Assembly (NCBI RefSeq): GCF_030122845.1
Contig: NZ_CP126084.1
Coordinates: 4,154,001-4,218,000, forward strand
Length of the DNA stretch: 64,000 bases
Direction: 5' to 3'
Origin: Paenibacillus woosongensis
Lineage (GTDB): Bacteria > Bacillota > Bacilli > Paenibacillales > Paenibacillaceae
A program made the position numbers and the translations under genes. Positions 26,011-34,909 of this stretch are shown piece after piece (within the stretch, counting starts at the first letter, position 1; the number at the start of each line of letters is the position of its first letter). The notes below the pieces were generated by a model. The model did not search any database, was not told where the DNA came from, and saw only the letters and a list, made by a program, of their open reading frames with translations.

Positions 26011-26841
26011 CTATTCGCATTTGGTAACATCCCCGGCTTCAAGCAGCGGCTCATACATCATCAGCGCATGGTTCTCGGTAATATAACAATCTTCGATCAA
26101 TTCGGCGTCCAAGTTGTAGACACGGCGGTAGATCAAATTATGCCTAATATGGCCGCCCCAGTATTCGCGCGTAATCCGATGTTCCCTCTCGTAGACCTCG
26201 TAACGGTACAAGGAAGGACTTGCTGCGCGAAGCTCTCCCACAAGATTCTCATTATTTAGAAATACATGCAATTGCACAGGCTCATCACTTGGGTTGTAAA
26301 GCTTCAAATCCAAATAATTGTACGAGCATGTCGCCCCGCTGCCAAACGGCTGGGTGCGGCCGGAGTCCGGGAATACATCATAGCTGTGGCGATGCCGCTC
26401 CCTTGTTTCGAGAGGAGAATGAAGCGCCATCCAGTACAGCAAATTCGTAAGCTGGCACAGCCCTCCGCCTATCCCATGCTTAAATTTACCATAATGGAGG
26501 ACCATGCCGTCAACGTAGCCTTTTCGCCGGGAAGGCTTGCCTCCCCCCCTCCAAAAAGAGAACGTCTCTCCAGGCTGCAAAATCAAACCGTCGATCCGGG
26601 CTACCGCCAATTTGAGATTCGTGATTTTATTGTGCTGCAGCCACATATCGACATCCTTCAGCTGTCTCAGCAAAGGGCTTTGATGCTCGGAAATGACATG
26701 CGGCAGCAAATCACGGCTGCGGGTGCCGGTTATTTTGTCTTCGCCCAGATACCATTCCATATACCGCCTAAAACGATAATATCGCGTGCCAAGCCAGACC
26801 CGCAGTTTAGATCGCCTTACAGGCTTCATCGCTTCACTCAT
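26011..26841 (-). CDS. VanW family protein
   Basis: A 276-residue protein with the VanW domain. Hallmarks are the LQPGETFSFW segment (about 104-113) and GIGGGLCQLTNLLYW (about 140-154), followed by a YDVFPDSGRTQPFGSGAT loop. The start at 26841 has GGGAGG upstream; a GTG 66 bases earlier overlaps other sequence and has a poor site. No signal peptide is evident, so it may be cytoplasmic. VanW occurs in some vancomycin clusters but its role is unknown, and no van genes are near. It is divergent from the M23 gene. Confidence 0.85.
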   Translation of the reverse strand: MSEAMKPVRRSKLRVWLGTRYYRFRRYMEWYLGEDKITGTRSRDLLPHVISEHQSPLLRQLKDVDMWLQHNKITNLKLAVARIDGLILQPGETFSFWRGGGKPSRRKGYVDGMVLHYGKFKHGIGGGLCQLTNLLYWMALHSPLETRERHRHSYDVFPDSGRTQPFGSGATCSYNYLDLKLYNPSDEPVQLHVFLNNENLVGELRAASPSLYRYEVYEREHRITREYWGGHIRHNLIYRRVYNLDAELIEDCYITENHALMMYEPLLEAGDVTKCE

Positions 26842-27136
26842 TCTGCCTTCCCTCCCTGGCTCCGTATGTATTCCAGCACAATCTACTTTATTAAACAGTC
26901 CTTTCACCTAAAAAGTTGCAAACCTGCCCGTTTTCCAGATTCACTCGCAACACTTTCGACAATTTTCACAGTTTCGCAAAAAATTTCGATAATATTTTCC
27001 TTACCGACAGGATTATTGGAATGATTTGCCGAATAGTACCTTTTGGTGAACGAAGACGACCGTCTCTCGTTCTTTTGAGATTGTGATTTTATGTTATGTT
27101 CCGTGAAACCTAATGTACAAGATTCAGGAGGAAGCT

Positions 27137-28159
27137 ATGAAGTTCGGATTTAAACGCAAGAACCAACGTTATACTGTTCTCGTCGTTCCTGAAGGCTCCC
27201 AGCCGGTCTTTCGTCTGAAAATGACTTCCACATATTTGCTTGCCGGCTTAGTCGCCGCCGCCGTGCTGCTCGTTACAGCGCTCGTCCTCTTCACGCTGAA
27301 CCGGAGCCATGCCTTTAAGATCGCCGCTTTGGAAGCCAAGCTTACGGCGTCCTCGGAGCAGCTACAAGCGACCGTCAGCGATAAGGAGCAGGAAATCGAC
27401 CGCTTGCTGCTTCAACTGGTAGAGCTCTCCGAGAAATCCAAAACATTGGAAACGAAAATGACGGAGCTTGAGCGGTTGGAGGCCGAGCTGAAATCCATTA
27501 CGAACGGAGAACGCGCAGGGAGCGGAATCCAGTCCGCTTCGGCTTTGTCATGGCAAAATTCCGACGCCGGATGGAGTACGGAAGGCATGGGCGGCGAGCT
27601 CATCCCTCTGAGCGAAGAGGATATCGACTCCCTTATTGAAGAGACGAGGGAGAGCATATCCGCCTCTTTGGAGGAAATGCCCGCTCTGCAGGCAAGGCTG
27701 GAACAAACCAAAGAAGCTGTAACAGAGTACAAAAAAATGATGCGCATATTACCGACGTACTGGCCTGCGGATTCTTTGACAACCACCTCGCCGTTCGGCA
27801 AGCGGCTCGATCCGTTTACTGGCAAGCTGACGCTGCATAACGGCCTGGACATCAAAGGAAACATCGGCGATTTGATTTACGCCGCGGCTGACGGAACCGT
27901 TGCCGATGCCGGATACAGCACCTCGCGCGGCAATTACGTCACCATTAGCCACCCGTCTGGCTTATCGACAAATTACTTGCATCTTCATGAGATTTCAACG
28001 GCAAAAGGAGAAAAAGTGAAGCAGGGCGACGTGATCGGCACGCTAGGTTCGACCGGACGCAGCACGGGTCCCCATCTGCACTTTGAAGTGGTGAAAAACG
28101 GTGTAATGGTCGACCCTGAAATATATTTAATCAAACCGGAAAAGGATGAGGATGAATAA
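27137..28159 (+). CDS. Membrane-anchored M23 (LytM-type) peptidoglycan endopeptidase, copy 1
   Basis: A 340-residue protein with a short cytoplasmic N-terminus, one membrane segment (about 30-52), a coiled coil (about 60-135) and a C-terminal M23 domain. The zinc ligands are intact: HNGLD (His near 234, Asp near 238) and GPHLHFEV (about 311-318), so it should cut peptide cross-bridges. AGGAGG sets the ATG at 27137. Its stop overlaps the bactofilin ATG by one base (TAATG). The order transmembrane peptidase then bactofilin suggests that the cytoskeletal polymer positions the peptidase. The same gene pair recurs at 36477-37902. Confidence 0.92.
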   Translation: MKFGFKRKNQRYTVLVVPEGSQPVFRLKMTSTYLLAGLVAAAVLLVTALVLFTLNRSHAFKIAALEAKLTASSEQLQATVSDKEQEIDRLLLQLVELSEKSKTLETKMTELERLEAELKSITNGERAGSGIQSASALSWQNSDAGWSTEGMGGELIPLSEEDIDSLIEETRESISASLEEMPALQARLEQTKEAVTEYKKMMRILPTYWPADSLTTTSPFGKRLDPFTGKLTLHNGLDIKGNIGDLIYAAADGTVADAGYSTSRGNYVTISHPSGLSTNYLHLHEISTAKGEKVKQGDVIGTLGSTGRSTGPHLHFEVVKNGVMVDPEIYLIKPEKDEDE

Positions 28160-28587
28160 TGTTCAAAAGCAAGGCCGTTCCCGTGAAATTAGATCCCGAT
28201 ACGACCGATACACTGGTAGGTGAAGGCAGCAGCTTCGAAGGCAATATTAAATCGGATGCGAGCATCCGGATCGAAGGAAAGGTAACGGGGGATATTGAGT
28301 GCAAGGGCGATGTGACGATCGGAGAGAAAGGGCAAGTGCAGTCCAATATTTCCGCGCGCAACGTTATTATTGCCGGTACTGTGACCGGGGATATTCAGAC
28401 GAAGAGCAAGCTTTCCATTACGTCAACGGGAAAACTGTTCGGCAACATCGAGGTCGCCAGCCTGTCTATCGAGGAAGGCAGCGTTTTTGAAGGCAGCAGC
28501 CGCATGAGCAGCCAGACGGATACCGCACCAAGCGCCAGTAAGGAGGCCGCTGCCACTTCAGAAAAGAAATCAGAGAAGAAATCTTAA
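28159..28587 (+). CDS. Bactofilin, copy 1
   Basis: A 142-residue polymer-forming cytoskeletal protein. The core (about 20-115) is the bactofilin beta-helix with repeating hydrophobic-Gly turns such as IRIEGKVTGDIECKGDVTIG. A short N-terminal tail and a Lys/Ser/Glu-rich C-terminal tail flank it. Bactofilins assemble without nucleotide and scaffold cell-wall enzymes at specific sites. It is translationally coupled to the M23 peptidase. A hairpin follows 20 bases after the stop. Confidence 0.93.
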   Translation: MFKSKAVPVKLDPDTTDTLVGEGSSFEGNIKSDASIRIEGKVTGDIECKGDVTIGEKGQVQSNISARNVIIAGTVTGDIQTKSKLSITSTGKLFGNIEVASLSIEEGSVFEGSSRMSSQTDTAPSASKEAAATSEKKSEKKS

Positions 28588-28605
28588 TATTCGTTCGGCC
28601 GCAAA

Positions 28606-28641
28606 AAAAGGGTTGTCCCATTCAAAAAGGACAGCCCTTTT
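28606..28641. terminator. Terminator between bactofilin 1 and tsaD
   Basis: AAAAGGGTTGTCC pairs with GGACAGCCCTTTT (one G-T pair) around a ten-base loop. The A-run and T-run flanks let it serve both the plus-strand bactofilin and the convergent tsaD. Confidence 0.85.
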
Positions 28642-28677
28642 GTGTTTCTTCATTTACATTCGTGCTCCTCCATCAGG

Positions 28678-29733
28678 CTAAACATTGCCTTCCTCGGGGC
28701 TGGCGCCCACAGACCAGGACTCCAGTGTAATTGACGGCTCCGCCTTAAGCTCCCAACTGGAGAACTCGCCGCTTTTCCATTTCAAGTAGGCTGCGGCCCC
28801 GATCATGGCGGCGTTGTCTGTGCAGTATTTCAAAGGAGGGATGACCAGATCGATCCGCTCCTTCTCGCACCGCTCGGCTAATGCCGTCCGCAGCCCCCGG
28901 TTCGCGGCAACCCCGCCGCAGAGCAATAACTGTACCGCTCCTGTCGACTGTACCGCGCGAATTGCTTTCTCCACCAGCACCTCGATAACCGACTCCTGAA
29001 AACCGCGGGCTATGGCCGGGCCGTAGCCTTCCTCCCCGCGCATTTTATGCTGATTAACCGCGTTCAGCACAGCCGACTTCAGCCCGCTGAAGCTGAAATC
29101 ACAGGAATCCGGCTCCAGCCAGGCCCGCGGAAGCACCTCGACGGTCTCCGACTCAAGCGCCAGCTTGTCGACATGCGGGCCGCCGGGGTAAGGAAAGCCA
29201 AGCGCTCTCGCCACCTTGTCATAAGCCTCCCCGACAGCATCGTCTCTTGTGCGGCCGATGAGCTTGAAGCTGCCTTCCCGCTCCATCAGTACAAGTTCGG
29301 TATGCCCGCCGGACACGACAAGCGCAATCGAAGGATATTGAATTTCCTGCACCAGCCGGTTCGCGTAAATATGCCCGGCAATGTGGTGCGTGCCAATCAG
29401 CGGCTTATCGATGGCAAAGGCCAGACTCTTGGCCGCCATAATGCCAACCAGCAAAGCGCCGACAAGTCCGGGACCTTCCGTCACAGCCACGGCTGATAAG
29501 TCCTGAAGGGAAATGCCGGCCTCCCGGACGGCTCCCTCCAGCATGAGCGTGATACTTTCCACGTGTTTCCGGGACGCCACCTCCGGCACGACTCCGCCGA
29601 ATGCCTGATGTGTCTCGATCTGGCTCGCAATTAAATTCGAGAGCACCTCGGTCCCATTTTTCACGACGGCTACGGATGTCTCGTCACAGCTTGTCTCGAC
29701 CGCCAATATATAACAATCCTGCTTCAAATCCAA
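28678..29733 (-). CDS. tsaD: tRNA N6-threonylcarbamoyladenosine transferase TsaD
   Basis: A 351-residue ASKHA-fold enzyme that, with TsaB and TsaE, transfers the threonylcarbamoyl group to A37 of ANN-reading tRNAs. Motifs: LAVETSCDETSVAVV at the N-terminus, the metal motif HHIAGH (about 114-119), VVSGGHTEL and GGVAANRGLR near the C-terminus. The start is not an ATG: TTG at 29733 follows GAGGAAGA and overlaps the rimI end by ten bases. It is the last gene of tsaE-tsaB-rimI-tsaD, the same order as ydiB-ydiC-ydiD-gcp in B. subtilis. Confidence 0.95.
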   Translation of the reverse strand: MDLKQDCYILAVETSCDETSVAVVKNGTEVLSNLIASQIETHQAFGGVVPEVASRKHVESITLMLEGAVREAGISLQDLSAVAVTEGPGLVGALLVGIMAAKSLAFAIDKPLIGTHHIAGHIYANRLVQEIQYPSIALVVSGGHTELVLMEREGSFKLIGRTRDDAVGEAYDKVARALGFPYPGGPHVDKLALESETVEVLPRAWLEPDSCDFSFSGLKSAVLNAVNQHKMRGEEGYGPAIARGFQESVIEVLVEKAIRAVQSTGAVQLLLCGGVAANRGLRTALAERCEKERIDLVIPPLKYCTDNAAMIGAAAYLKWKSGEFSSWELKAEPSITLESWSVGASPEEGNV

Positions 29734-30248
29734 TCTTCCTCGCTTCCTTCCTCTTCGCCTGCCTGCGGCTCCCGCTCAGGCAGCTCGCACCACATAATGA
29801 GCGCATCCTCCTGATTGTCGGAATAATACCCTTTGCGGGTGCCGACAGAATGAAATCCAAGCTTCCTATATAAAGACTGGGCGGAATGATTCGTAACGCG
29901 CACCTCCAGCGTCATCCGGCGCATGCCTAGCTCGCCTGCCCAATCGATCATCCTGCGGAACAGCAGCTCGCCCAAATGATGACCGCGGTAAGCCGTTCTC
30001 ACGGCGATATTAGTAATATGCGCCTCGTCAAGAACCGTCCACATGCCGGCATACCCGATCGGGCTCCCCTCGTATTCCATCACCAGATATTTGGCGAAAT
30101 GATTGAGTGTCATTTCGCTGCGAAATGCCTCCTCGCTCCAGGGCAAAGTGAAGGATTCGTGCTCGATGACCATAATATCGGGAATATCCTCAAGCGTCAT
30201 CTGACGAAAGGTCACCTTATCCATTTGTATCGACTTTGCTGACTCCAT
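29724..30248 (-). CDS. rimI: Ribosomal protein N-acetyltransferase RimI
   Basis: A 174-residue GNAT acetyltransferase. The acetyl-CoA loop is RTAYRGHHLGELLF (Q/RxxGxG/L type). TLEVRVTNHSAQSLYRKLGF is the family's C-terminal signature. RimI acetylates the N-terminus of ribosomal protein bS18. The start at 30248 is preferred because GAGGGGG lies six bases upstream; an ATG five codons earlier contains that site. The acidic C-terminal tail after residue 155 overlaps the tsaD start. The operon position fits RimI and not a random GNAT. Confidence 0.88.
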   Translation of the reverse strand: MESAKSIQMDKVTFRQMTLEDIPDIMVIEHESFTLPWSEEAFRSEMTLNHFAKYLVMEYEGSPIGYAGMWTVLDEAHITNIAVRTAYRGHHLGELLFRRMIDWAGELGMRRMTLEVRVTNHSAQSLYRKLGFHSVGTRKGYYSDNQEDALIMWCELPEREPQAGEEEGSEEDWI

Positions 30249-30269
30249 GTCCGGCCCCCTCATGAAATG

Positions 30270-31160
30270 CTAACGAAGCTTCTTCGCTTCCGCCTCCGCT
30301 AACTGGGTATAATTCGGCTCCAGCGCATGAACATCGTCATGGGCTCCGCGGAGAAGCTGCTCCGAACCGATAAGGCCAAGCCAGGCCCCTTCCAGCTCAT
30401 AGCCGACGATATGCAGCGCGTCTCCCAAGAAAGGCCGGAGCTCCTCAACCGCAGCCTCATGGACCGCCACGTCCCCAACAAACCATACGCCAGCCGGCCT
30501 TTGAGCAGAAGGCAGCTCCTGAAGCCGGGCGGCGAGCTCGTCCCGCCAATCGGCCACGAGCCGGATCGCATCCGGGTCCAGGCGGCGCGGTATTTGCCCG
30601 ATTGCTGCGCTAAACAGCGCAGTATACGCCTGTCCGCGCCGGGCATCGATCAGCGGCACAATCCAGTGCTGGGCGGAATAATCCGCCGCCTCTGCACCAG
30701 CCGATAGATTATCATCGTCATCGCGCCCGTACGCTGATTTATTTTCATTGCAGGCATCCGCATCATCGGCTATCTGAGCAATAACCTCAGCAAATTGCTC
30801 TGGAGCCTGGCCTGTTCCCCTGGCCAAAGCGCCAAACGCAATCGCCGCCAGGCTCGATACGGCGGATACCGGCAAACCCAAGGACCAGGCCAGCGTCTTG
30901 GCCGTCGTAACGGCGATGCGGACTCCGGTATAGGAGCCCGGTCCCACTCCGACGGCGATGCCGTCCAGTTGCTGCTTGCCTACTCCCGCAGCAGCGATGG
31001 CTTCCTCCATCGCCGTCACTAAATAAGCGGAATGATTCCGCTCCGCCTTAATATTCCGTTCAGCCAGCAGCTTGCCGCCCTCCATCACGGCGACGGCTAA
31101 CGACGACGTCGACGTATCCAGCGCCAATAACCGCTGGCGCGGCTCTATCGTATGCTTCAT
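30270..31160 (-). CDS. tsaB: tRNA threonylcarbamoyladenosine biosynthesis protein TsaB, with an insert
   Basis: A 296-residue TsaD-like ASKHA protein that acts as the non-catalytic partner of TsaD. LLALDTSTSSLAVAVM and GIAVGVGPGSYTGVRIAV are the family's two clearest motifs. The usual length is about 230; the extra residues lie around 118-165 as an acidic, low-complexity stretch (DDADACNENKS... DDDDN), followed by the normal PLIDARRGQAYTA. The ATG overlaps tsaE by four bases (ATGA). The reading frame is intact. Confidence 0.93.
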   Translation of the reverse strand: MKHTIEPRQRLLALDTSTSSLAVAVMEGGKLLAERNIKAERNHSAYLVTAMEEAIAAAGVGKQQLDGIAVGVGPGSYTGVRIAVTTAKTLAWSLGLPVSAVSSLAAIAFGALARGTGQAPEQFAEVIAQIADDADACNENKSAYGRDDDDNLSAGAEAADYSAQHWIVPLIDARRGQAYTALFSAAIGQIPRRLDPDAIRLVADWRDELAARLQELPSAQRPAGVWFVGDVAVHEAAVEELRPFLGDALHIVGYELEGAWLGLIGSEQLLRGAHDDVHALEPNYTQLAEAEAKKLR

Positions 31161-31651
31161 TTAGGTACAGCTCCATTCTGTCTCAAGGTCGTGATCCATT
31201 GCTCATAAGGTTCTCCCTGGGCCGTCAAATGCATTTTACGCTCCGAGCCTGGTCCGGCTTCTATATATATGCGCAGCAGCTGTTCCGGCATAATTTCGTC
31301 GATAATGCTAGCCCACTCCACCAGCGTCACGCCGTTGCCGTAGAAATATTCGTCCAGTCCCAGCTCCTCCGCTTCCTCCAGCGACAGCCGGTACACATCC
31401 ATATGATAAAAAGGCAATCTGCCCTCATATTCTTTAATAATGGTAAAAGTCGGACTGTTTACCGTATCCCGAACTTCCAAATGCTTCGCGAACAGCTGGG
31501 AAAAAGCCGTTTTCCCCGCACCCAAATCACCGTCCAGGGCAATGACCGTTCCCGGCGTCGCCCGCGCGGCAAGGAAAGCTGCGAGCTGCCCGGTCCCTTC
31601 CAAATCCTTCGCCTCGTACACCCATTCGGCCGAAGCTTGATCCAATCCCAC
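31157..31651 (-). CDS. tsaE: tRNA threonylcarbamoyladenosine biosynthesis ATPase TsaE
   Basis: A 164-residue P-loop ATPase that resets the TsaB-TsaD complex. Walker A is GDLGAGKT (about 41-48), the switch-like motif is VNSPTFTI and the conserved DVYRL and LVEWA follow. The start is a GTG at 31651 with AAGGTGG upstream; no ATG fits. It is the first gene of the operon and is divergent from ku. Confidence 0.94.
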   Translation of the reverse strand: MGLDQASAEWVYEAKDLEGTGQLAAFLAARATPGTVIALDGDLGAGKTAFSQLFAKHLEVRDTVNSPTFTIIKEYEGRLPFYHMDVYRLSLEEAEELGLDEYFYGNGVTLVEWASIIDEIMPEQLLRIYIEAGPGSERKMHLTAQGEPYEQWITTLRQNGAVPK

Positions 31652-31895
31652 TACGATACAACCACCTTTACATACGCAAAATGTATGTCCCCATTATATC
31701 GGTCTGCCGCATGACCCGCAACAACTTAGGCCGCAGCCGCCCGGTTATGAGAAGCCAAACTGGACCATACTATGATAGAGATAGTTCGTCAGTTTCCTTG
31801 GTACTACGCGCATATTTCCGTCGAACTCGTCATCATCATACACCAGCCAGCCCATCAAAAAATAAATATCGAACACAGAAAGGAGCAATCACAAA

Positions 31896-32819
31896 ATGCA
31901 TACCGTATGGAAGGGTGCGATCAGCTTCGGGCTTGTACATGTCCCGGTCAAAATGTTCTCCGCCACGGAGGACAAAGACATCTCCATGAAATACATTCAT
32001 ACCGCCTGCGGCAGCCCGATTTCTTATGTAAGGCGTTGTCCAACCTGCGACAAGGATACAACCTGGGAGGAGATTTCCCGGGGCTATGAATACGAGAAGG
32101 GCAAGTACGTCCTGTTTGACAAAGAGGAGCTGGAGCAGCTGTCGGCCCAGACCGAAAAAACGATCACGATTCTGGACTTTGTAGATTTGACCGAAATCGA
32201 TCCGATCTATTTCCAGAAAACCTACTATCTCTCCCCGGATCAAGCGGGGTCGAACGCCTATCAGCTGCTCCTGGAAGCGATGCACCAGTCCGGCAAAATC
32301 GGCATTGCCAAAATCGCAATCCGCTCCAAAAGCAGTCTCGCAGCTATTCGCGTCATGGAAGGGTGCCTGGCCGTGGAGACGATCTTCTACCCGGATGAAA
32401 TCCGGCCGATCGCGCAAGTGCCCAATCTGCCGGAGAACATCAGTGTTAACGATAAAGAACTGTCCATGGCCAAGCTGCTGATTGAACAGCTGTCCACACC
32501 TTTTGAGCCGGCGAAATATACCGACGATTACCGTGAGTCCCTGCTGCATCTCATCGAGCAAAAGATCGCCGGTGAAGAGATCAGCCTCGCTCCAGCCAAA
32601 CCGCAAACCAATGTCATCGACCTGATGGCGGCCCTGCAGGCGAGCATCGAGGCGGTCAAGCCCGTCGTCACCGATCCTGGACCGGCCAAGCGTACCCGCA
32701 AAACGGCGGCCAAGAAACCAGCCGCGGGGGCAGGCGGTGAAGATGCTCCGCGAAACGACGAGCTTGCTCCAAAGCCGAAGAAGAGAACATCAAGCAAAGC
32801 GAAGAAAACCATCTCCTGA
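31896..32819 (+). CDS. ku: Ku protein for non-homologous end joining
   Basis: A 307-residue homodimeric Ku that would bind DNA ends and recruit LigD. The N-terminus HTVWKGAISFGLVHVPVKMF is the bacterial Ku signature, and the core runs to about residue 255. The C-terminal tail (about 260-307) is Lys/Ala/Pro-rich, as in Ku proteins that recruit ligase through a basic tail. AAAGGAG precedes the ATG. Upstream, GCATA (31810) and CATCATA (31834) resemble forespore sigma-G boxes, but the 19-base spacing is long. In B. subtilis ykoV is sigma-G controlled. The gene converges with the ligase gene (three-base gap). Confidence 0.94.
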   Translation: MHTVWKGAISFGLVHVPVKMFSATEDKDISMKYIHTACGSPISYVRRCPTCDKDTTWEEISRGYEYEKGKYVLFDKEELEQLSAQTEKTITILDFVDLTEIDPIYFQKTYYLSPDQAGSNAYQLLLEAMHQSGKIGIAKIAIRSKSSLAAIRVMEGCLAVETIFYPDEIRPIAQVPNLPENISVNDKELSMAKLLIEQLSTPFEPAKYTDDYRESLLHLIEQKIAGEEISLAPAKPQTNVIDLMAALQASIEAVKPVVTDPGPAKRTRKTAAKKPAAGAGGEDAPRNDELAPKPKKRTSSKAKKTIS

Positions 32820-32822
32820 ACA

Positions 32823-33770
32823 CTATATCCCCTGCGTAACCGTACAGCTCTCCGGCAGCACGTCGGCCATCCCCTGCAATACGGGGTGGCGCATCGTTCC
32901 GCCGGGAGTCCACTCCATGAACTGCACCTTCACTGTAAGCAGCGGCCGGGTCCAGACCGCTCCCTTTATCCGCTGCGGGATGTTGTGAAAGAAGCGCTCC
33001 TTCACCGTCAGGACGGATATTTGCTCCGCCAGGCTGCGCCATGCCGGCTGATTCAGCTTGCCGCTGCCCGTATGACCTATATACACAAATTGCCCGTTTT
33101 CATCATACACACCCAGCAGCAGGGCATTCATCACACCATCCCGATAGGTTACACCGCCGATCACCGCATATAAATCATAGCCGAGCTTCAGCTTTTGCCA
33201 GCGCCCGTCTTTGCCGCCCAAGGCATAGGTGCTATCCAGCCGTTTGCTGACGACTCCTTCCCAGCCCCGCTCCTTCATGACGGCAAACAGCCGCTCTCCA
33301 TCGGTGTAGCTCGGAACAAGCTGAATCGTCCCGCTGGGAATAATCATCTCTTGCAGCAGCTCCTGCCGGTCGGCCAGAGAACGGCCTGTTACCCACTCTC
33401 CGTTGTGATACAGCACATCAAAAATCATATATATGGTTGGGATCTGCTTGACGGCAAACCGTATTTCCGCCTCGCGACGCAGGCTGTCCCGCCTCATGAC
33501 CTCATGAAAGGACGGCTTGTCTCCGGCAAGCGCAATCATTTCTCCATCAAGAATGACCGAATCCGCGCGGCAATAGGATGAGACATTCATAAACTCGGGA
33601 TACTGCTTGCTCCGTTCATTGCCCTTGCGGTTAATCAGGCGCGTCATATCTCCGTCGTAGTAGGTGAGTATACGCACCCCATCCCATTTCACCTGCGCTA
33701 TCCATTCCGGCCCTGCCGGAAGGGTTTCCGTACGTACTGGTTCAAAAGGGACTACCGGCTTCAGCTCCAT
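32823..33770 (-). CDS. ATP-dependent DNA ligase (LigD-type ligase as a separate protein)
   Basis: A 315-residue ATP-dependent ligase. The nucleotidyl-lysine motif is VKWDGVR with the Lys near residue 29, followed by NRKGNERS, the DGEMI motif III, and an OB-fold domain from about residue 195. There is no polymerase or nuclease domain, unlike fused LigD or YkoU. The start at 33770 is chosen over 33869 because GGAGG precedes it and the domain begins immediately. It lies between ku and the polymerase gene but on the opposite strand, so the three do not form one operon. Confidence 0.88.
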   Translation of the reverse strand: MELKPVVPFEPVRTETLPAGPEWIAQVKWDGVRILTYYDGDMTRLINRKGNERSKQYPEFMNVSSYCRADSVILDGEMIALAGDKPSFHEVMRRDSLRREAEIRFAVKQIPTIYMIFDVLYHNGEWVTGRSLADRQELLQEMIIPSGTIQLVPSYTDGERLFAVMKERGWEGVVSKRLDSTYALGGKDGRWQKLKLGYDLYAVIGGVTYRDGVMNALLLGVYDENGQFVYIGHTGSGKLNQPAWRSLAEQISVLTVKERFFHNIPQRIKGAVWTRPLLTVKVQFMEWTPGGTMRHPVLQGMADVLPESCTVTQGI

Positions 33771-33985
33771 CCTCCATTCCTCCATTCCCTTGTTCTGCGA
33801 TCCGGTCACTGATACAAACCGGCGGCAGCGTACCGCCGTTTCTATGCTTCTTTGTCCAAGTCTGCCCATGCCGGGTTACTTCCATTCTTATGTAAAGGGT
33901 ACCGCTTCTAGTGGTGTTAAGTTCGTTTAAATTGGGTAAGCCTAATAGAAAATAAGGAAATCCATTCATGACAAGGAGCATGCTC

Positions 33986-34870
33986 ATGTCCAAAACGACG
34001 AAAGGTACGATTCTCGTAGAGGGTGAGGAAGTCACCATATCCAATCCCGATAAGCTGCTGTGGCCCGAGGCGGGAATTACGAAGAAGCTCTATTTGGAGA
34101 AGCTTGCTGAAATCTCTCCCTATCTGCTCCGTTACTGCCGGAACCGCCTGCTTACGACGATCCGGTATCCGGACGGGGTGGGGCGCAAGTTTTTTTACCA
34201 GAAAAATGCCCCTGAACCGCTGCCGTCGTTCGTCCGCACCTCGATGCATGAGGGAGTCGACTACGTCGTACTGGACAGCCTGCCGGTACTGTTGTGGCTC
34301 GGCAACTTGGCGTGCATTGAGTTCCATCCGTCGCTGCATTATGTTCACGAGCAGCTGCCGTGCGAATGGATGATCGATTTGGATCCATCGCGGGAGGAGG
34401 AGCCGCGCATTATGGAGGCCGCGGCCTATGTCGGAGACATTCTGGCCTCTTTGGGGCTTCAGTCGGTGCCGAAGACCTCCGGGGCTACCGGCGTGCAAAT
34501 CATCGTGCCGGTCGAATACGGCGTAACGTTTGACGAGCTGCGGCTGATCGGACAGTTCGTAGCCCGCTATGCTACGGAGAAATACCCGGAACTATTCACC
34601 ATCGAACGGCTCAAGAAGGATCGGGGAGACAAAATCTATTTCGACTATTTGCAGCATTATGGCGGAAAGACGCTAGCTGCGCCGTATACTCCCCGGGCAC
34701 GTCCTACGGCCAACGTATCGACGCCTTTAACCTGGGACGAGGTGCGCAGCAATCCGCTGCCCTCCGATTTCAATCTGCACAATATCGGGGAGCGTTTGAA
34801 GCAAAAAGGCGATTTGCTTGCAGAGGTTCCGCCGCAATCCGTCCAGCTGATCCTTCAGCATCTGCGGTAA
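33986..34870 (+). CDS. ligD: LigD-type polymerase/primase domain protein
   Basis: A 294-residue archaeo-eukaryotic primase-like polymerase of the LigD PolDom type, which adds nucleotides during end joining. Motifs: TISNPDKLLWPE at the N-terminus, the catalytic pair in WMIDLDPS (Asp residues near 133 and 135), KTSGATGVQI (about 162-171) and KIYFDYLQH with the third acidic residue. The ATG at 33986 has AAGGAG seven bases upstream; an earlier ATG at 33968 is possible. It is divergent from the ligase gene across about 215 bp. Confidence 0.9.
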   Translation: MSKTTKGTILVEGEEVTISNPDKLLWPEAGITKKLYLEKLAEISPYLLRYCRNRLLTTIRYPDGVGRKFFYQKNAPEPLPSFVRTSMHEGVDYVVLDSLPVLLWLGNLACIEFHPSLHYVHEQLPCEWMIDLDPSREEEPRIMEAAAYVGDILASLGLQSVPKTSGATGVQIIVPVEYGVTFDELRLIGQFVARYATEKYPELFTIERLKKDRGDKIYFDYLQHYGGKTLAAPYTPRARPTANVSTPLTWDEVRSNPLPSDFNLHNIGERLKQKGDLLAEVPPQSVQLILQHLR

Positions 34871-34909
34871 AGGCGCTTTAGGGGCTTGCTTCTCGCTCTC
34901 CGGCCCCGG

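Noticed and set aside
26011-26841. Part of a vancomycin-resistance cluster
   Set aside because: No vanH, vanA, vanX or vanRS genes are present; VanW alone is common in Firmicutes.
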